Source of the DNA: Dendrocalamus latiflorus
Lineage: Eukaryota > Streptophyta > Magnoliopsida > Poales > Poaceae
Length of the DNA: 64,000 bases
Direction: 5' to 3'
Assembly: GCA_017311315.1 (NCBI GenBank)
Contig: CM029622.1
Coordinates: forward strand, 12,122,433-12,186,432
The notes under the pieces are model-generated. The model had not been told where the DNA came from, did no database searches, and was given only the letters and a program-made list of their open reading frames with translations. The translations under genes were made by a program, and so were the position numbers. Below, in pieces: positions 1 through 13,060 of the stretch (positions within the stretch are counted from its first letter, which is position 1; each line of letters opens with the position of its first letter).

Positions 1-530
1 TCGGTTAAAATCGCATACAAGTAACTCCCTCTGTATCCTCTCGTGAACAAGTAGAATTTAAAATTTTAAACCAAAAATCATAAATAATGGCCTAAAAGAA
101 CACACCCTTGGTCTCCTTGTTACTTGACTAATGTTCTGAGATCAACTAATGATTTAGGTTCCGCTTCAAACGAATTCAGATTCTGGTTTTTTTTGTTTTT
201 GGCTTATTTAAGCCAGAAACCATTTGCAACACACCGGCTTCTAATTTTGACTTTTTTTAGTTTTTTTTCGTTGTCCGTGACGATATGTTTTTTTAAATTA
301 TTTTTATTTTTTCTAAATTTTTCTTAGAAAAAGTTAATAGTCGTTATAGTGCAATTTTAGTCAAAAATCAGAGCTAGAAGCTTAAGTCACAAGCTAGTTA
401 GAGCACCACAGGTTAATCTTTTCTTGCGCGGGGGGGGGGGAGGGGGAATATATCTTGTGATCAAAGCTCTATATGAGACAAATCCATAGGGAGGGGGACG
501 GGAAATGCATTCGTGAGTCTAATATACCTC

Positions 531-532
<2 letters not shown>
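1..532. other. AT-rich intergenic DNA, MITE-like
   Basis: No coding region is supported. The stretch 120-410 is T-rich and has the texture of short grass DNA-transposon relics also seen near 8590-8790, 9000-9260 and 14035-14262 (long runs of T, then text like 'agttaatagtcgttatagtgcaattt'). A homopolymer G tract lies near 430-446. I could not define ends or a target-site duplication. Confidence 0.4.

Positions 533-610
<78 letters not shown>
533..610. repeat. (TA)n microsatellite 1
   Basis: Uninterrupted TA dinucleotide run of 78 bp. It forms the left flank of the TIR element at 613-831. Apparent Tyr-Ile ORFs here are translation of the repeat and are not genes. Confidence 0.97.
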
Positions 611-612
<2 letters not shown>

Positions 613-831
613 GGGACACCTAGGTGCCCAGACACCTAGGCTCCCTGCCGTTAGATTGCTTTTAGATACGTGCTAGAGCAATGGTATGTATGGTATGTAA
701 TATATTAGGCATGCTAAATCAATCATGGAAGGAAAGTCTTGATCATGGATGGAAAGTCTCAATCACACTAGCACGCATCTAAAAGCAATCCAAAGGTAAG
801 GAGACTAGGTGTCCAGACACCTAGGTGCCCC
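613..831. mobile_element. TIR element lodged in (TA)n (Micron-like)
   Basis: A 219-bp segment whose first and last about 64 bp are imperfect inverted repeats. Both ends read G-G-G-[A/G]-C-A-C-C-T-A-G-G-T-G and run inward to a shared TTGCTTTTAGAT / GTGCTAG. Pure TA runs lie on both sides, so the element sits inside a microsatellite. There is no coding capacity. Known background: the rice Micron family targets (TA)n. That this copy belongs to that family is inference, and I cannot align it. Confidence 0.75.
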
Positions 832-833
832 TG

Positions 834-1394
<561 letters not shown>

Positions 1395-1446
<52 letters not shown>
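1395..1446. repeat. (TA)n microsatellite 3
   Basis: TA run of 52 bp between the 1019-1394 element and the first copy of the 251-bp unit. Confidence 0.97.
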
Positions 1447-2052
<606 letters not shown>

Positions 2053-4440
2053 CACCACTAGAAAAGGTATCAAAGAAGCCATCAACAAATATTAAAGATT
2101 CTATCCTCAAACACCTACAGAGATGTAGAACACAAAAACCTTAGATGAAAACTCAAACAAAGTATCTCAAGTCAACAAAACATAGAAGCCAACCATTCCC
2201 GATGGTCTAATCGGCCTACAAATGGTGGTTTGACTGGCTTCAGCAGTCTGACCGCTACTTTAAATGTGGTCTGACTATTGCTACAGTAAAAACAGGCAAA
2301 TGAATAGTGATTTTAGCATTATTTCAAATCCAAAAATTGATAGAACTTTTAATCTGTAAATCCAAATGATATGAAATTTTGTAGGAATCTTTTCTAGATT
2401 ATCAAGAACCTATTCCAATAAACAATCATGAAAATCATGTACGAAGTTGAGGCCTTTTCAGTTTGAAGGAAAGGTGCACCGAAACCGAGCCAAAACCAAA
2501 ATTGGTGAATGCAACTTGCTCGTGGGAGAGTGATGACCAAGATGAGTCTAGATGTGTTTACATATGTCACAACAAGTTAGAACACAGAAGAAATCATGTT
2601 AAAAACCCTCGGATCAAGAAATCACACTTTGAGGCCAAATCAAGCAAAACCAAATTTTCTTGATAATCTTGCTATCAAAGTCCCTAGATGGGTGGTGATA
2701 GATTCCCAGAGGTTATCTCCATCTCTTACATATCCTTGGCACATCAAGAACAAGAAAAAGAAAAAGAAGAGATCAAAACCAACCAAATCAAGAGCAAATC
2801 AATTAAAACATTAGAGATCCATGGAGATGATAAAAAATTGATGTATTGGTTACCTGAGGAGGTATGCTTTATAGCCAATTCCTCAGGATAGCAGAGCTCT
2901 AAGCCTAGAGTACACACAAATAATGCTCTAACCCAAAGAACTCTAATCCCACATGGGAGGGAGAAAGATCTAGCCATCAAAAGGCTTAGTCATCCTTCTT
3001 AAACCCTAGCATTTGCCTCTCCTCCCCTTATATAGTCTCACAACTTGAACCAAAACCTAATGGATTCACCCATTAGGCCAAACCGGGGATAACCCATTAA
3101 CCCCACCTAACACCGGGTTTTACTCTCATGCACGCTTTTCAAAGCGGCTTACAACCATTTACCCATTTAGTGAATCAACACCTGATCTACTTCGCATTTT
3201 CAGCACATACAAGATCTAAATCACTTAGGCCAACACTGTGGTTTCATACACCGCCACTTTCCGATATTAAGAATTTATCAAAATGCCCCTCTACCGTCTT
3301 TCACGAAGTTTCCCGTTTTCTTTGTCACCAAGCATTGCCCACGCTTCACCATCTTCCATGTGGTCCCAATGATTTGCCACCAAGTCTCTCACGCGTTCAG
3401 ATCCCACCAAACCATCCTCGCCTGCAAACAACCCAATTCACTTGGCGCATAACATGCCTCTTCTCGCACATGACGGCACCTGGCTTCCTTGACCACATAG
3501 GACCTCAACTCCTCCTTGAGCCTAGTCCTAGTCTACCTTGTCGTTGCCCATCATGTTCACCACCGATAGCTCCTGCTCCGGTTCCTCGTCGTCGCAGCTT
3601 GCAACCACTCCACGAGCCTTAGACATCTTCGACGTCTCCTTGATTGTTTTGGACCTCAGCACCACCCTGTGCTTAGTCCCGGTACTCCTACACCTCACCA
3701 TGACCTAGCTCCGAAGTTCTACAACCAACAACAATAAACAAACTGCCACATAGCACCGCATAATACACAAAGTCATCAATTGACACAATTAATCCAAATA
3801 ATGCATATTACACGTAGCACCTGGTTGGTATGATCGTGGCCCCAATGCCGGTCATACCACCAGCAATAGAATTAGCTAAAGAACTTGTGAACTCTAAAAA
3901 ACCAAACTCAAACTCCGCAAATATTCTAATCGAAAAGTCAATTACTCATCATAACCATAGGGAGACCTATACATAGTCTCACATAAACACTACCAAGATG
4001 TCCATGTCTATAGATTTTCGCAAGATCAGGGAACAGAAATGTTGTTATTCTTCACATTAGCAGAAATCTCCAACTAGTCTCCAGAATTATTAAACAATAT
4101 AGGATTGATGCCAGCAATAAGATGGGTAAATGATTGTTCAAACTTTTCCCTCAATTGTATTCAAATATTCACTCAAGTGATTGTAAGAATCACCAAGTTC
4201 AGATTGCACCAACTATGCTTTCCAAAACAAGGCTAGAGACCTAAATCAACAAAATCAACAACCTTTAGCCTAAGGCTGGTCAGACTACCATGGATGGGCC
4301 AGTCTAACCACAGGTTTAGGGTTGGTCTGACCAGTCCACTATTTGTAGACCTGAAAGCATCTCGGGACAAAACCCAAATATTGAGAACTTGCTCAACTCT
4401 CATCCAAACACTTTCAAATTTTGTATGTGACTTATTTAAG
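2053..4440. other. Degraded retroelement-like DNA (left half)
   Basis: No intact gene. The block around 2440-3380 resembles the block around 5880-6480 in order and wording (CTCCTCCCCTT..., 'aacccattaa...ccc', then a CGGGTTTTAC-like segment), so the two look like an old direct-repeat pair. On the minus strand near 3025-3045 there is a TATATAAGGGGAGG TATA-like motif, as expected of a minus-strand LTR. Recurrent 'ggtctgacc' motifs occur near 2210-2290 and 4270-4340. Around 4020-4230 the minus strand has a frameshifted coding-like relic (for example ELGDSYNHLSEYLNT), family unknown. The 164-codon plus-strand ORF at 3128-3622 has no recognisable domain and I do not call it a gene. Confidence 0.4.
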
Positions 4441-4443
4441 GCA

Positions 4444-5757
4444 CACTACCATACAAAGGGTCATCACAGATGGTTCTAAACTCTCATCAAAGATAGTTTT
4501 TGAACCGTCTGAATTTTTGTGTCTATGATAACAGACGGTTATCACAGATGGTTTGTGGACTATCTGTTAAGTCACAACACAGATGGTTGGTATAAACAAC
4601 TATATGTGAAGGTATACTATCACAGCTGTCTCTTACCAAAAATCATTTGTAATATGTCACCCATCACAGACGAATCTATGTACCAACCATCTGTGATAAT
4701 TGGTGATGCCCTAGATGTTATCGTGCAGGACCTTCTAGTGGTGCTTCATGTCACCCTTGCTAAGCCCCTTCCCTCTTTTGCCACGCTGACTAGTTTTAGC
4801 CAAAACAAGTGGTGCACAGGCCATGGATTATCTTCACGGTGCAATAGTTTAGATTTTGGAGCAATGCTTAATAAATTAGTCATAACTTTTGCATATGGAC
4901 TCCGTTTTCGATGTCCATGGACTCGTTTGAAAGATAACAAAAAGTTACATTTGAAAATCTATAATTCCAGGTCTAATTCATTAATGAGGCTCCAAAAAAG
5001 TGAAATCCCCAAAAAAACATCGTTTAGGTTCTCAAAACAGCCTCTGAAATTTCCAGACCCATTGGACAGCTGCATCAGCCTTGGTGCGTAACCTCCTCTT
5101 CATATCTAAGCACACACAGGTCACTAGAATTAGGTAATAGCAAATTCTTATCAAAATTATATTCATTAAAGAATAAATTCACCTGTTGTTATAGTTTCTT
5201 TGCTCGTACCCATGTGATCAGCCATGTTAGTTCAATTGGAGGAGTTGGAGCTTTATGCAAAAGAGTGGATGAACTAGGAGTAGTAGGAATGTCCTCATCA
5301 GTGTTGGTTCTTGGAGTGAAATTGGAGGAAAGAGAGAATGGACAGGTGAAATCAGGATCCTGGGGGAGATGCCACTGATTGGTGATGTGGCATTATCACA
5401 AACGGTTCGGATTAAAACTGTCTATGATGTCTGCAATTATTACAGACGATTCTTGCTAAGAATGGTTTGTGAATTATCACATATGGTTCGAATTAAAAAC
5501 CATCTGTAATGTATGTAATTATCACATACAATTCTTAATAAGAACCGTTTGTCAATTATCATAGATGGTTTAGATTAAAAACCATATGTGATAATTTCAG
5601 ACATCACAGATGGTTTTTATTTATCACAGACGGTTCTAGCCAACGCTTGTAATATAGACGGTCATGCTTGTAAAACCGTCTATGATAATTACAACACTGA
5701 TGGTCCCTTGTAACCGTCTATAATAAGGCGTCCAAGATAGCCTTTTTTGTGGTAAGG
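4444..5757. mobile_element. Non-autonomous CACTA (En/Spm) transposon
   Basis: Starts CACTACCATACAAAGGG and ends ...CCTTTTTTGTGGTAAGG, the inverted form with a damaged last three bases. It is flanked on both sides by a perfect 3-bp TSD, GCA (4441-4443 and 5758-5760). Both ends carry many subterminal copies of ATCACAGA[CT]GGTT in both orientations, the class hallmark for transposase binding. The 1.3-kb body has no transposase. An ORF of 190 codons across 4519-5091 begins in the subterminal repeats and is not convincing. It shares right-end sequence with the CACTA element at 37284-38879. Confidence 0.9.
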
Positions 5758-5760
5758 GCA

Positions 5761-7480
5761 TTAGGAACATAAACCGATCAAGAATCACAAGGGTTATTGG
5801 GCTCAGGTTCACTAAATTGCAGATAATTGAATCTAGATTATAAGAACACCAAAAACTCTAAAACTTAGATTATTTCTTGCTCATGAGGATCTAAGGCATG
5901 AGGCCTTTTAGATCTATTCTCACATGTCCTAACAAGATAATGTAAACAAGAGTTTAAGCTAGAACTCCAATGAACACGAAATCACAAATCTAGCTCAAGA
6001 ACAAGCAAAACTAAGCAAGAATGCAAACAAGAATATGATTGAGATAAAATTTTAACCTATTTTCAGTGGATGATAAAGTTTACATACTTATGAATGATTA
6101 CAAGGTGTAACTAAAGCACCTCTCTTTCCACTCTCAATTTTCTCTCTCACAACCATTGAAGGAGATAATGTGGTAGAATAAAAATCTAAACTCTAGAATT
6201 CTTGGATCTAACACCTCATCTCCTCCCCTTTGATAACCAGCCACAACCTAATAGGTCCAACCCATTAAGACACTCGAGGAAACCCATTAATCCCACAAAC
6301 ATGGGTTTTACAGTACATGTGTTTCTCAAAGCTTTTATACGACCCAACCCGCTAACTCATTAGCAATTGATTCACTTGGCAATTCTAGCTCTCCTTGACC
6401 AAAACCACTTCTCTTTTGCGCCTCACTGTGTTGTGGTTTTGATTAAGATACTAATCTGGTATGTGGCCAACTATCAAAATACCTTCGACAAAGTATCCTA
6501 ACATGCTTTAACACGTAGGCTATAGATCCCAATGACTAGCCATCACATATTCGGACTCCTCGAGCTATCTCTATGTGCATTGGCCTTGTCACCTGGTGCA
6601 TCTATGCACAAACTCATCTCTTCATGATTCTTGTCTTCTCTGTGCTTTCCGCTTAAGCCACATAGCCTCACATGGACTTACACTACCGCATGAACCTTAG
6701 CCCCCCCCCCCCCCCCGCGCCTAGTCCCAGTCTATTGCCGTCGATCGTTAATATTTTGCAAGCCACTTGCACATCCAAAGACCATACAACCATCCTAAGC
6801 ACAAGTTTCACGCACTTGACTCATGTTAGTTATGCATACATCATGCAACTCAACACATGGCATCCATGCCGTGCATACGCTCAACCCAACTCAAAATCCA
6901 ATTTCATCCATACCTGAGACACGTCTTAGGTCTGGTCTACCAAGAAGCTGGTCTGACTATCATGCCACAGCCGATCACACCACTAAGTACTGGTCCGATT
7001 GTTCTCCCATGGTGGTTAGACCGCTGACCATTGGCTACCTTACTCCTTATAATTGGTCTACGCGATCACACTGGTCTCAATGACTACATTGGTTTTTCAT
7101 GACTAGCTTCCACGACCACATTGGTCTTACATGACCAGCTTCCACGACCACACTGGTTTTAACCAAATTGCACTAGTATGACCGCTTGTCCTATGGCAGT
7201 TAGAGCGTCGACCATCGATTGGTCAGACCGCCATCTGTATGGCGATCAAATCGCTTGGCACCTAATAGTACAATCTAAATTTTCAAAAAGTTTACAAAAT
7301 GCAATTTCAATTCAACCAAACTACCAATTTTTCATCACAAACATATTCTAAACCATTGCATCGTCTATCAAACAAAGAGAATATAATCATTGGGCATGAA
7401 GGAAGCCTTACACGCTAGAATATTGGGCGCGACCAAATACATGCACCTCACCTGTAAGTAATTTGGTCATCATCTTTTTA
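5761..7480. other. Degraded retroelement-like DNA (right half)
   Basis: Continues the same kind of sequence as 2053-4440, interrupted by the CACTA insertion. It holds a C homopolymer near 6701-6716 and a cluster of 'ggtctgacc / actggtctca'-type short repeats at 6930-7250. No ORF with a recognisable domain was found. Confidence 0.35.
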
Positions 7481-7489
7481 GCTTAAAGC

Positions 7490-8490
7490 CTATGACTCAT
7501 GGTTTTTTTAAATAAATAAACGTGATGAATCTTCATCGTCTTTTCAAAATGACTTATCAGGACAGTCTTTTAAAACAATTATCAGCTTATTGATATTTTA
7601 TTTATTCATATAAATATTTACATTAAAACTAAATACTATCAGTCGTATATATAAACCGTAAATTATAGGGAAAAAACACAAACACTAACATAAAAGTTGG
7701 TAGCACCTTACCTGCAACGTAGCAACGCCCGCAAGAAAGACACCGGAGTACCATCACACACACATCTAGTCAATAGGAAAAGGCCAAATATTATATTGCT
7801 ATTTAATATTGGTATGACATGATAACATTGGTCCGAACGCGAAACCGAAAAAAGAAAAGGAGGGGACACGATCTGCCCCAGAAAACGAAAGGGTGTATAG
7901 GGGTCGATTCGGTTGGACTTTCGTTTTAGTTTATCATTTTTTGTTATAATAATTAATTTTTAAATGGTGTATCTTTTTAAGGTAAGATCTACTAGTAGAT
8001 TATAGTAGACACTATATTAATTTTAATTATACTGGTTAAAATCATATATAATGTACCATCATTTACAAACTGATAGAATTTAAAAACTACGAATCAAAAG
8101 TTACAACCCAGCCCAAACCCACCCTAGAGTACCATTAGGCATAGACATCATGGAAGTAGGAAACGCCAATTAACAACAATATATTATTGCCTCTTTTTTT
8201 CTACATCGGTATTTACATTGTTAATAAATCCAGAGAGAAAAAAAAGAGAGGTGTCGGTAAAGTATTGCAGGATCGGAAACAACCGGCAGAGACGAGTGTC
8301 GGCTGTGTTCTCTTTGACTGCGTTTGATAGTTTTGATGGCTTTTGTTCATAACACGAGTGTTTATATGAATAAATCGAATACCGATAAATTATTTTAAAA
8401 AGTTATCCTAATAAATCACTTTAAAAAAATAATGAAGAAATCGTTATATTTATTTGAACGGAAGTACTTATAAGCCGAACGGACCGAAAT
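7490..8490. mobile_element. Candidate inverted-repeat DNA element (~1 kb)
   Basis: The stretch around 7500-7625 is the approximate reverse complement of 8350-8480: both contain a core TTTATATGAATAAAT, then 'ttaaaa..cctgataa/cctaataa', 'gatgaag/aatgaag' and 'cgttatatttattt'. The ends near the right side read ATAAGCCGAACGG, a wording common in grass hAT-like MITEs. I could not find a clean TSD, so boundaries are approximate. The interior has no gene. Confidence 0.4.
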
Positions 8491-9454
8491 CAACCTTAGC
8501 TGACCTCTGGCAAGTAATTAGGCCATCAACTTGCTTTCTTGCACAGGAGACGCAAGAGTTACTGTTTACGAGTGAGAGACTGCAGATTAGGCCTGTCTCT
8601 AAGTGGCTTCGGTCTTTGGCTTCCAGTTTTCAGGAACCAGAAACTAAAATAAACATACTGGTCTTTTTTTTCTCTTATTCCTTTATATTATCTGTAGAGA
8701 TATACGATTTTTTTTATTTTTTTAGAATGATTTAGAAAAAATTAACAGACGCTTCAGTACAATTTCAACTAAAAATCAATCATCGATTGGAGCAGGCCTT
8801 ACCCGGACGTGCCCAGCATCCAAAGCACAGGTGGCAGGCTGGATATGGAGTAAAAGGGAGTTTTATCTAGCCTCATTTGAAATTAAATTTTTTATTTAGT
8901 ATCATCTTATTTATAGTTTAGATGCAATTATATTATCGAACTAATGAGTCGAAATGAACAGCGTAATCATGTTTCATTTGAAATCGACTCGTTTCGGCTC
9001 TGATCAACTCAGCTTCGGTTTATGGCTTCTGGCTTATTTTTCACTATTCATAAGTTTTGTTGTTTTATGAACTTTTGGCTTTTTGTTGAGCTTTTTTGCC
9101 GGTTCTTTTTTCCTGTATTTGTTTGTATTATACGTAATGGGCTAACATATTTTTTTATTTTTAAATTTTTTTAAATTTAATTATGTTAAATAAGCCTCTG
9201 TCAGCTACAGTGCTTTTTTCAGCCAGTTACAGTGTTTTCAGCCATAAGCCATGAGCTTTTCAGCCGAACCGATCACCACCTCAATTTTAAGAACAAAAAA
9301 ACGAGCAGTTTTGAAAAGAGTTCACCGGTCCACTTAGCCCCCGAAGGGGGTCTGTTTGTGAAACGGAGGCCAGCTGACAGGTGGGGTAACAAGGGATCCT
9401 TGCCTTGAGGATTAGCAGGCCAGTCAAAATGATTGTCCGCTACGCTAATGCTAT
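8491..9454. other. MITE-like AT-rich intergenic DNA
   Basis: Two T-rich segments (about 8590-8790 and 9000-9260) share the same loose pattern, including 'ctgtatttg..attatacgtaatgggc' or 'agcaggcctt'-type ends, and look like decayed hAT-type MITEs. No coding sequence. Confidence 0.35.
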
Positions 9455-9464
9455 AGTATACTTA

Positions 9465-10344
9465 GAGAAAATTGATATTATGCCACTCCTTTGGAGTGGC
9501 TTCGATAAAATATCACTCTCTAGATGGTAATTATTAAAATGCCATCCAATACATGATTAACTCTATGATTTGCCATTTTGGGGGGTTTTAATCATTTCTT
9601 TTTCATTTTTTTATTTTTTCCCCAAAAATTACATAGCAAATGTCCATAATACCCTCTTGTAGCCATTTCTTTGGAGTCTGTCGCCAACAAGGAAAGAGGA
9701 GAACCAAAGCAGATATGGAGAGTAGCTTTGCTTGCTGCCGCATCGGCGCATCCCATGAAGAAAAACGAGAGAAATACAGATACAGTGCATCTTACATTCT
9801 AGCCACAGACATGACTGCGCCCATCAACGAGCTTTTCCCAGTGCCTAACTGCCTACCATCGTTTCCCCTCGGCAGGCAGCCGCACGAACACACTTTCTTT
9901 CTCGCCATTAAAAAATTTAAACCAAAGCTGACGTACTTACTCCCAAGTTACCAGAAGGTCAGACTCACGTCCTTATGGTCAAGCGATTGGAGAACATATG
10001 CAATAACGAGAATAAATTCAAGCCATAGCTAAGGTTAAAGGAGCTTAAAGTTTGCTGCCATGGCATTAGGGGGGAGGGCACTTTTTGATCGATGGGTATT
10101 TCAATTTTCAAGCAACACAAACTATTCCTTACGTATGAAAGGAATGGCTACAAGAGGGTATTATGGACATTTACTATGTAATTTTGGGGGGAATAAATAA
10201 AAATTAAAAAAGAAATGGCTAAAACCCCCAAAATGGCAAATCATATAGCTAATCATGTATTGGATGGTATTTTAACAATTGTCATCTAGAGAGTGGCATT
10301 TTATCGAAGTCACTCCAAAGGAGTGGCATAATATCAATTTTCTC
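9465..10344. mobile_element. MULE (Mutator-like), long TIRs, possible Pack-MULE
   Basis: An 880-bp element bounded by a perfect 10-bp TSD, AGTATACTTA, at 9455-9464 and 10345-10354. TIRs are about 200 bp, starting GAGAAAATTGATATTATG and inverted at the right end. A 9-10 bp TSD with TIRs of this length is diagnostic of MULEs. The central 9665-10140 is more GC-rich than the TIRs and holds a 130-codon ORF (9640-10032, plus) that starts inside the left TIR and ends near RINSSHS. I recognise no domain in it. The contrast in composition suggests captured host sequence, but that is inference. No transposase is present. Confidence 0.92.
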
Positions 10345-10524
10345 AGTATACTTATGTGTTGCAGTGTAATGAACAGTCCTATTCGTGGTGTCGATAAGAT
10401 AAAGGCACCATTGTGGAACAACATGCCTTCGTTACTGCAATGCAATGCCGAGTTTTTGGTAATTCTACCGTTTGCACTAGTAAAAGAAACAGATAAAAAA
10501 CTACTAGTGAAGCAACAAGGCTAA

Positions 10525-11410
10525 GGTTTTGTTCTTTAATGGCTTCTTAAAGCGGTTTTTGATTTTTACTATAGTATCTAACTTTTAAACGAAGTATTTT
10601 CTTAAGACAGTGTCTACAAGTTAATTGTAGTACACGTTAAAAGTCCAACATCTGTATCAACCGAAATCTCAAGCGAGTATTTCTCTCCGAACCTCTGTCT
10701 CAATAGCGTAATCAAAGTTTTAACAAGTGGTATTAGAGCCTAGGCGAGAACCGAGTCGCTGAAAAATCGTCTCGACGATTCCGTTTTGCACTCATCTCGT
10801 GCAGTGCTCCTACGACATCTGCTCCGCGCGTCATCACGTTTCAGCAGCTCATCCGTGTGGCACATCTGTCAGTCAAGCAAACTCAAGCAAGGTGAAAAGA
10901 AATTGGAACGTTGAGGAGATGTGTCACCGTTCTGTGTGAAGTATGAGTTTAGTAAGTTGTAGTTGAGACTTACTGCCTTAATGTTTTAGAATCTTTGCAT
11001 TCGGATGAACCTGTACCAGTTAAGTTGAGTTCCTACATTTAGTTTGCATGTAAAACGCTTCATGTGGAGACGTGGCTGGTAGTTCATAATGCATTGAGAC
11101 TAAAACTAGAATATGTCAAACCAAGATTAAGAGGGAGATTATTAAAAATAATCTTGACTTCGAGTCTAAAATATAGTAGTCTGTTTCCGTGTGTAACTTA
11201 AGTTGAAGTTATATCTAACTTGAAATCTGAATACATATACTTGTAGAGGATTATTATGCTATATATTGAGAAGTCTTGTAACCAGTTTTGTAAAATCAAA
11301 GCAAAAAAAAAAAGGAGCAAATAAAAGAATAGAGAAATTCAGAAATTCCTCTATATTCCCTCTGTTTTATTTGTGATGTATTCGTTTTTTTCTAGATCAA
11401 AATTTTAACA
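10525..11410 (+). mobile_element. Copia/TRIM-like relic with PBS and PPT
   Basis: A primer-binding-site-like TGGTATTAGAGCC (10729-10741) directly follows a segment ending ATCAAAGTTTTAACA. A purine tract (AAGAGGGAGA, about 11129-11137) precedes a segment of about 273 bp that ends ATCAAAATTTTAACA at 11410. That is the layout of a plus-strand Copia-class element with only about 400 bp between PBS and PPT, so either a heavy internal deletion or a TRIM. The left LTR is not clearly homologous to the right beyond its terminus. GAAGC follows the right end and also occurs at 10509-10513, but this may be chance. Confidence 0.45.
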
Positions 11411-11705
11411 GAAGCAATGGTGGAACTTTCCGTATCCAGCATTCAAGCAGTGGTAAGAGACACACACACAGTTACACTCAAGCTCAACACATTGACCAAG
11501 GAGTATGGGCATGCTTACCTCGACTTCTCCACAAAGGCAACGAAACAAACAAGGCTACAACGAAGAAGCAAAGGAGCTGCAAAATGCCCCCGAAAAGAAA
11601 ACAGAAAAGGTCCTGCATCTCGCTCAAGAAATGTACACTTATTCGGCTCGCGCACGCAGCACGTAGCAGATATTTACATACACCGGACGCGGCCGCGTAC
11701 GTCGG

Positions 11706-12919
11706 TCACTCCGCGGCGGCGACCATTGCCGCCGGCCGCGCGCGCAGGTTCCCGCTCCGAGGCTGCCGCAGCAACTCGATCAACACCTCCGCCTATCAAA
11801 TCCCAAACAAAAAACGATAAGAACATGCTAACCAGCAATTAATGTTGCAACTTGTGACGGCGTGCGTGTAGCACGTGCGTGCACTCTGTAGTTTTACAGT
11901 AGGAAGATGGATACCTTTGCTCTGAGCTTCGGGCGCGCAGAGGACTGGGAGAGGGCGACGAGCGGCGGGATGGCGCCCTCGCGTGCGACCATGGTGCGGT
12001 AGGCGGCGCTGTCCTCGCACACGTGGAGGAGGCACAGCGTCGCAATCTCCTTCTGCCGGGGCGTCCCGGCCTCCACCATCTCCACCAGCACCGGCACGCC
12101 GCCCTCCACCACCGCTGCTGCGCGCCCGTCCGCGGTGCCCACCAGCACGTGCAGCACGTACGCCGCCTTGTCCACCATCCCGGACTCCGGGTCCGCCATT
12201 AGGTCCAACAGCGCGCGCACAGCGCCGGCCTCCACAGCGCGGGACCGGTTCTCGCGGGCCCCGCTGCAGAGCGCGTACAGCGCCGTCGCCGCGTCCTTCT
12301 TGCCCCGCGAGCCGCCCGACTCCAGGAGGGAGACCAGCACCGGCACGGCGCCCGCGCGCCCGATGGCCGCCGCCGCCCCGCCGTCGAGCTGGGCGAGGCG
12401 GAGCAGCGCGCACGCGGCGTTCTCCCGCGCCGCCGGGGACGCGGCCGACTTGAGCGCGCGCACCAGCGGGCCGAGCGCGCCGGCGCCCACGATGGCCGCC
12501 TTGTTCCCCTCACAGAGCGACAGGTTGAGGAGCGCGGTGACGCCGTGCTCCTGGAGAAGCGGGTCCGTGTGCGACAGCAGCGCCACGAGCGGCGGCAGGG
12601 CGCCCGCGGCCACGATTCGGAGGCGGTTGTCCGGGTTGTGCTTGGCCAGCAGCCGGAGCTCCATGGCGGCGCCGCGGAGGTCGTCCAGGGAAGACGCGGG
12701 GGACTCCAGCTCGGCCACGAGCGCCGCGATGGCGGCGTCGGAGGCGCCGGCCGCGCAGGACAGCAGCAGGCGGTGGATCCCCGCGGCCGCCGCGGGGGAT
12801 GACGGGAGGTCGTCGCTGCCGCAGTCGCTGAACGCGCCGTCGGAGCAGGTGGAGTCGCCGCTGTCGCTGAGGCAACTGGTGCTGCGCCGGCGAGGGGAGG
12901 TGGGCGCGTCAGACTCCAT
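11706..12919 (-). CDS. ARM-repeat protein (U-box-type ARM region, no U-box)
   Basis: Two exons: 12919-11915 (335 codons) and 11792-11706 (28 codons plus TGA), giving 363 residues. The intron (11914-11793, 122 bp) has GT...AG ends and a T-rich stretch before the acceptor. Without splicing, exon 1 would run six codons into the intron and stop at 11894. With splicing, the ARM repeat finishes naturally as ...AEVLIELLRQPRSGN. The N-terminus (about 1-50) is Ser/Asp-rich and disordered. Residues about 60-350 are repeated ARM helices with the typical 'GALPPLV.LL', 'AA.AL.NLS', 'NK..IV.AGA' wording. No U-box precedes them, so the likely role is a scaffold or substrate-binding protein related to the ARM half of plant U-box E3 ligases. 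Catalytic ubiquitin ligation is not supported. High GC at the 5' end is typical of grass genes. The start is the first ATG and follows an in-frame non-coding leader. Confidence 0.92.
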
Positions 12920-13048
12920 CGCCGTCGTCCAATCCGAGATCGACGGGTCAGTGAGTGGGCGCGTGGTGGTGATGTGTTTTGGGGAATCAGCTATACGCTA
13001 CGCAGGAGTCGGGTGTGCCTTGCTGCTGTTTCGGGAGGTGGGGAGTGC

Positions 13049-13060
13049 GACATATATGTA
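13049..13060 (-). promoter_or_regulatory. Candidate TATA box of the ARM gene
   Basis: Reads TACATATATGTC on the minus strand, about 130 bp upstream of the ATG at 12919, in otherwise GC-rich DNA. The position suits a core promoter with a leader of roughly 100 nt. There is no transcript evidence. Confidence 0.4.

Noticed and set aside
3128..3622. 164-codon plus-strand ORF, Pro/Ser/His-rich
   Set aside because: Lies in degraded repeat DNA on the strand opposite the likely LTR; low complexity, no domain, no promoter context.
10509..11415. GAAGC as a firm TSD for the small Copia relic
   Set aside because: The left boundary does not start with TG and the left LTR does not align; a five-base match within a few hundred bases is likely by chance.
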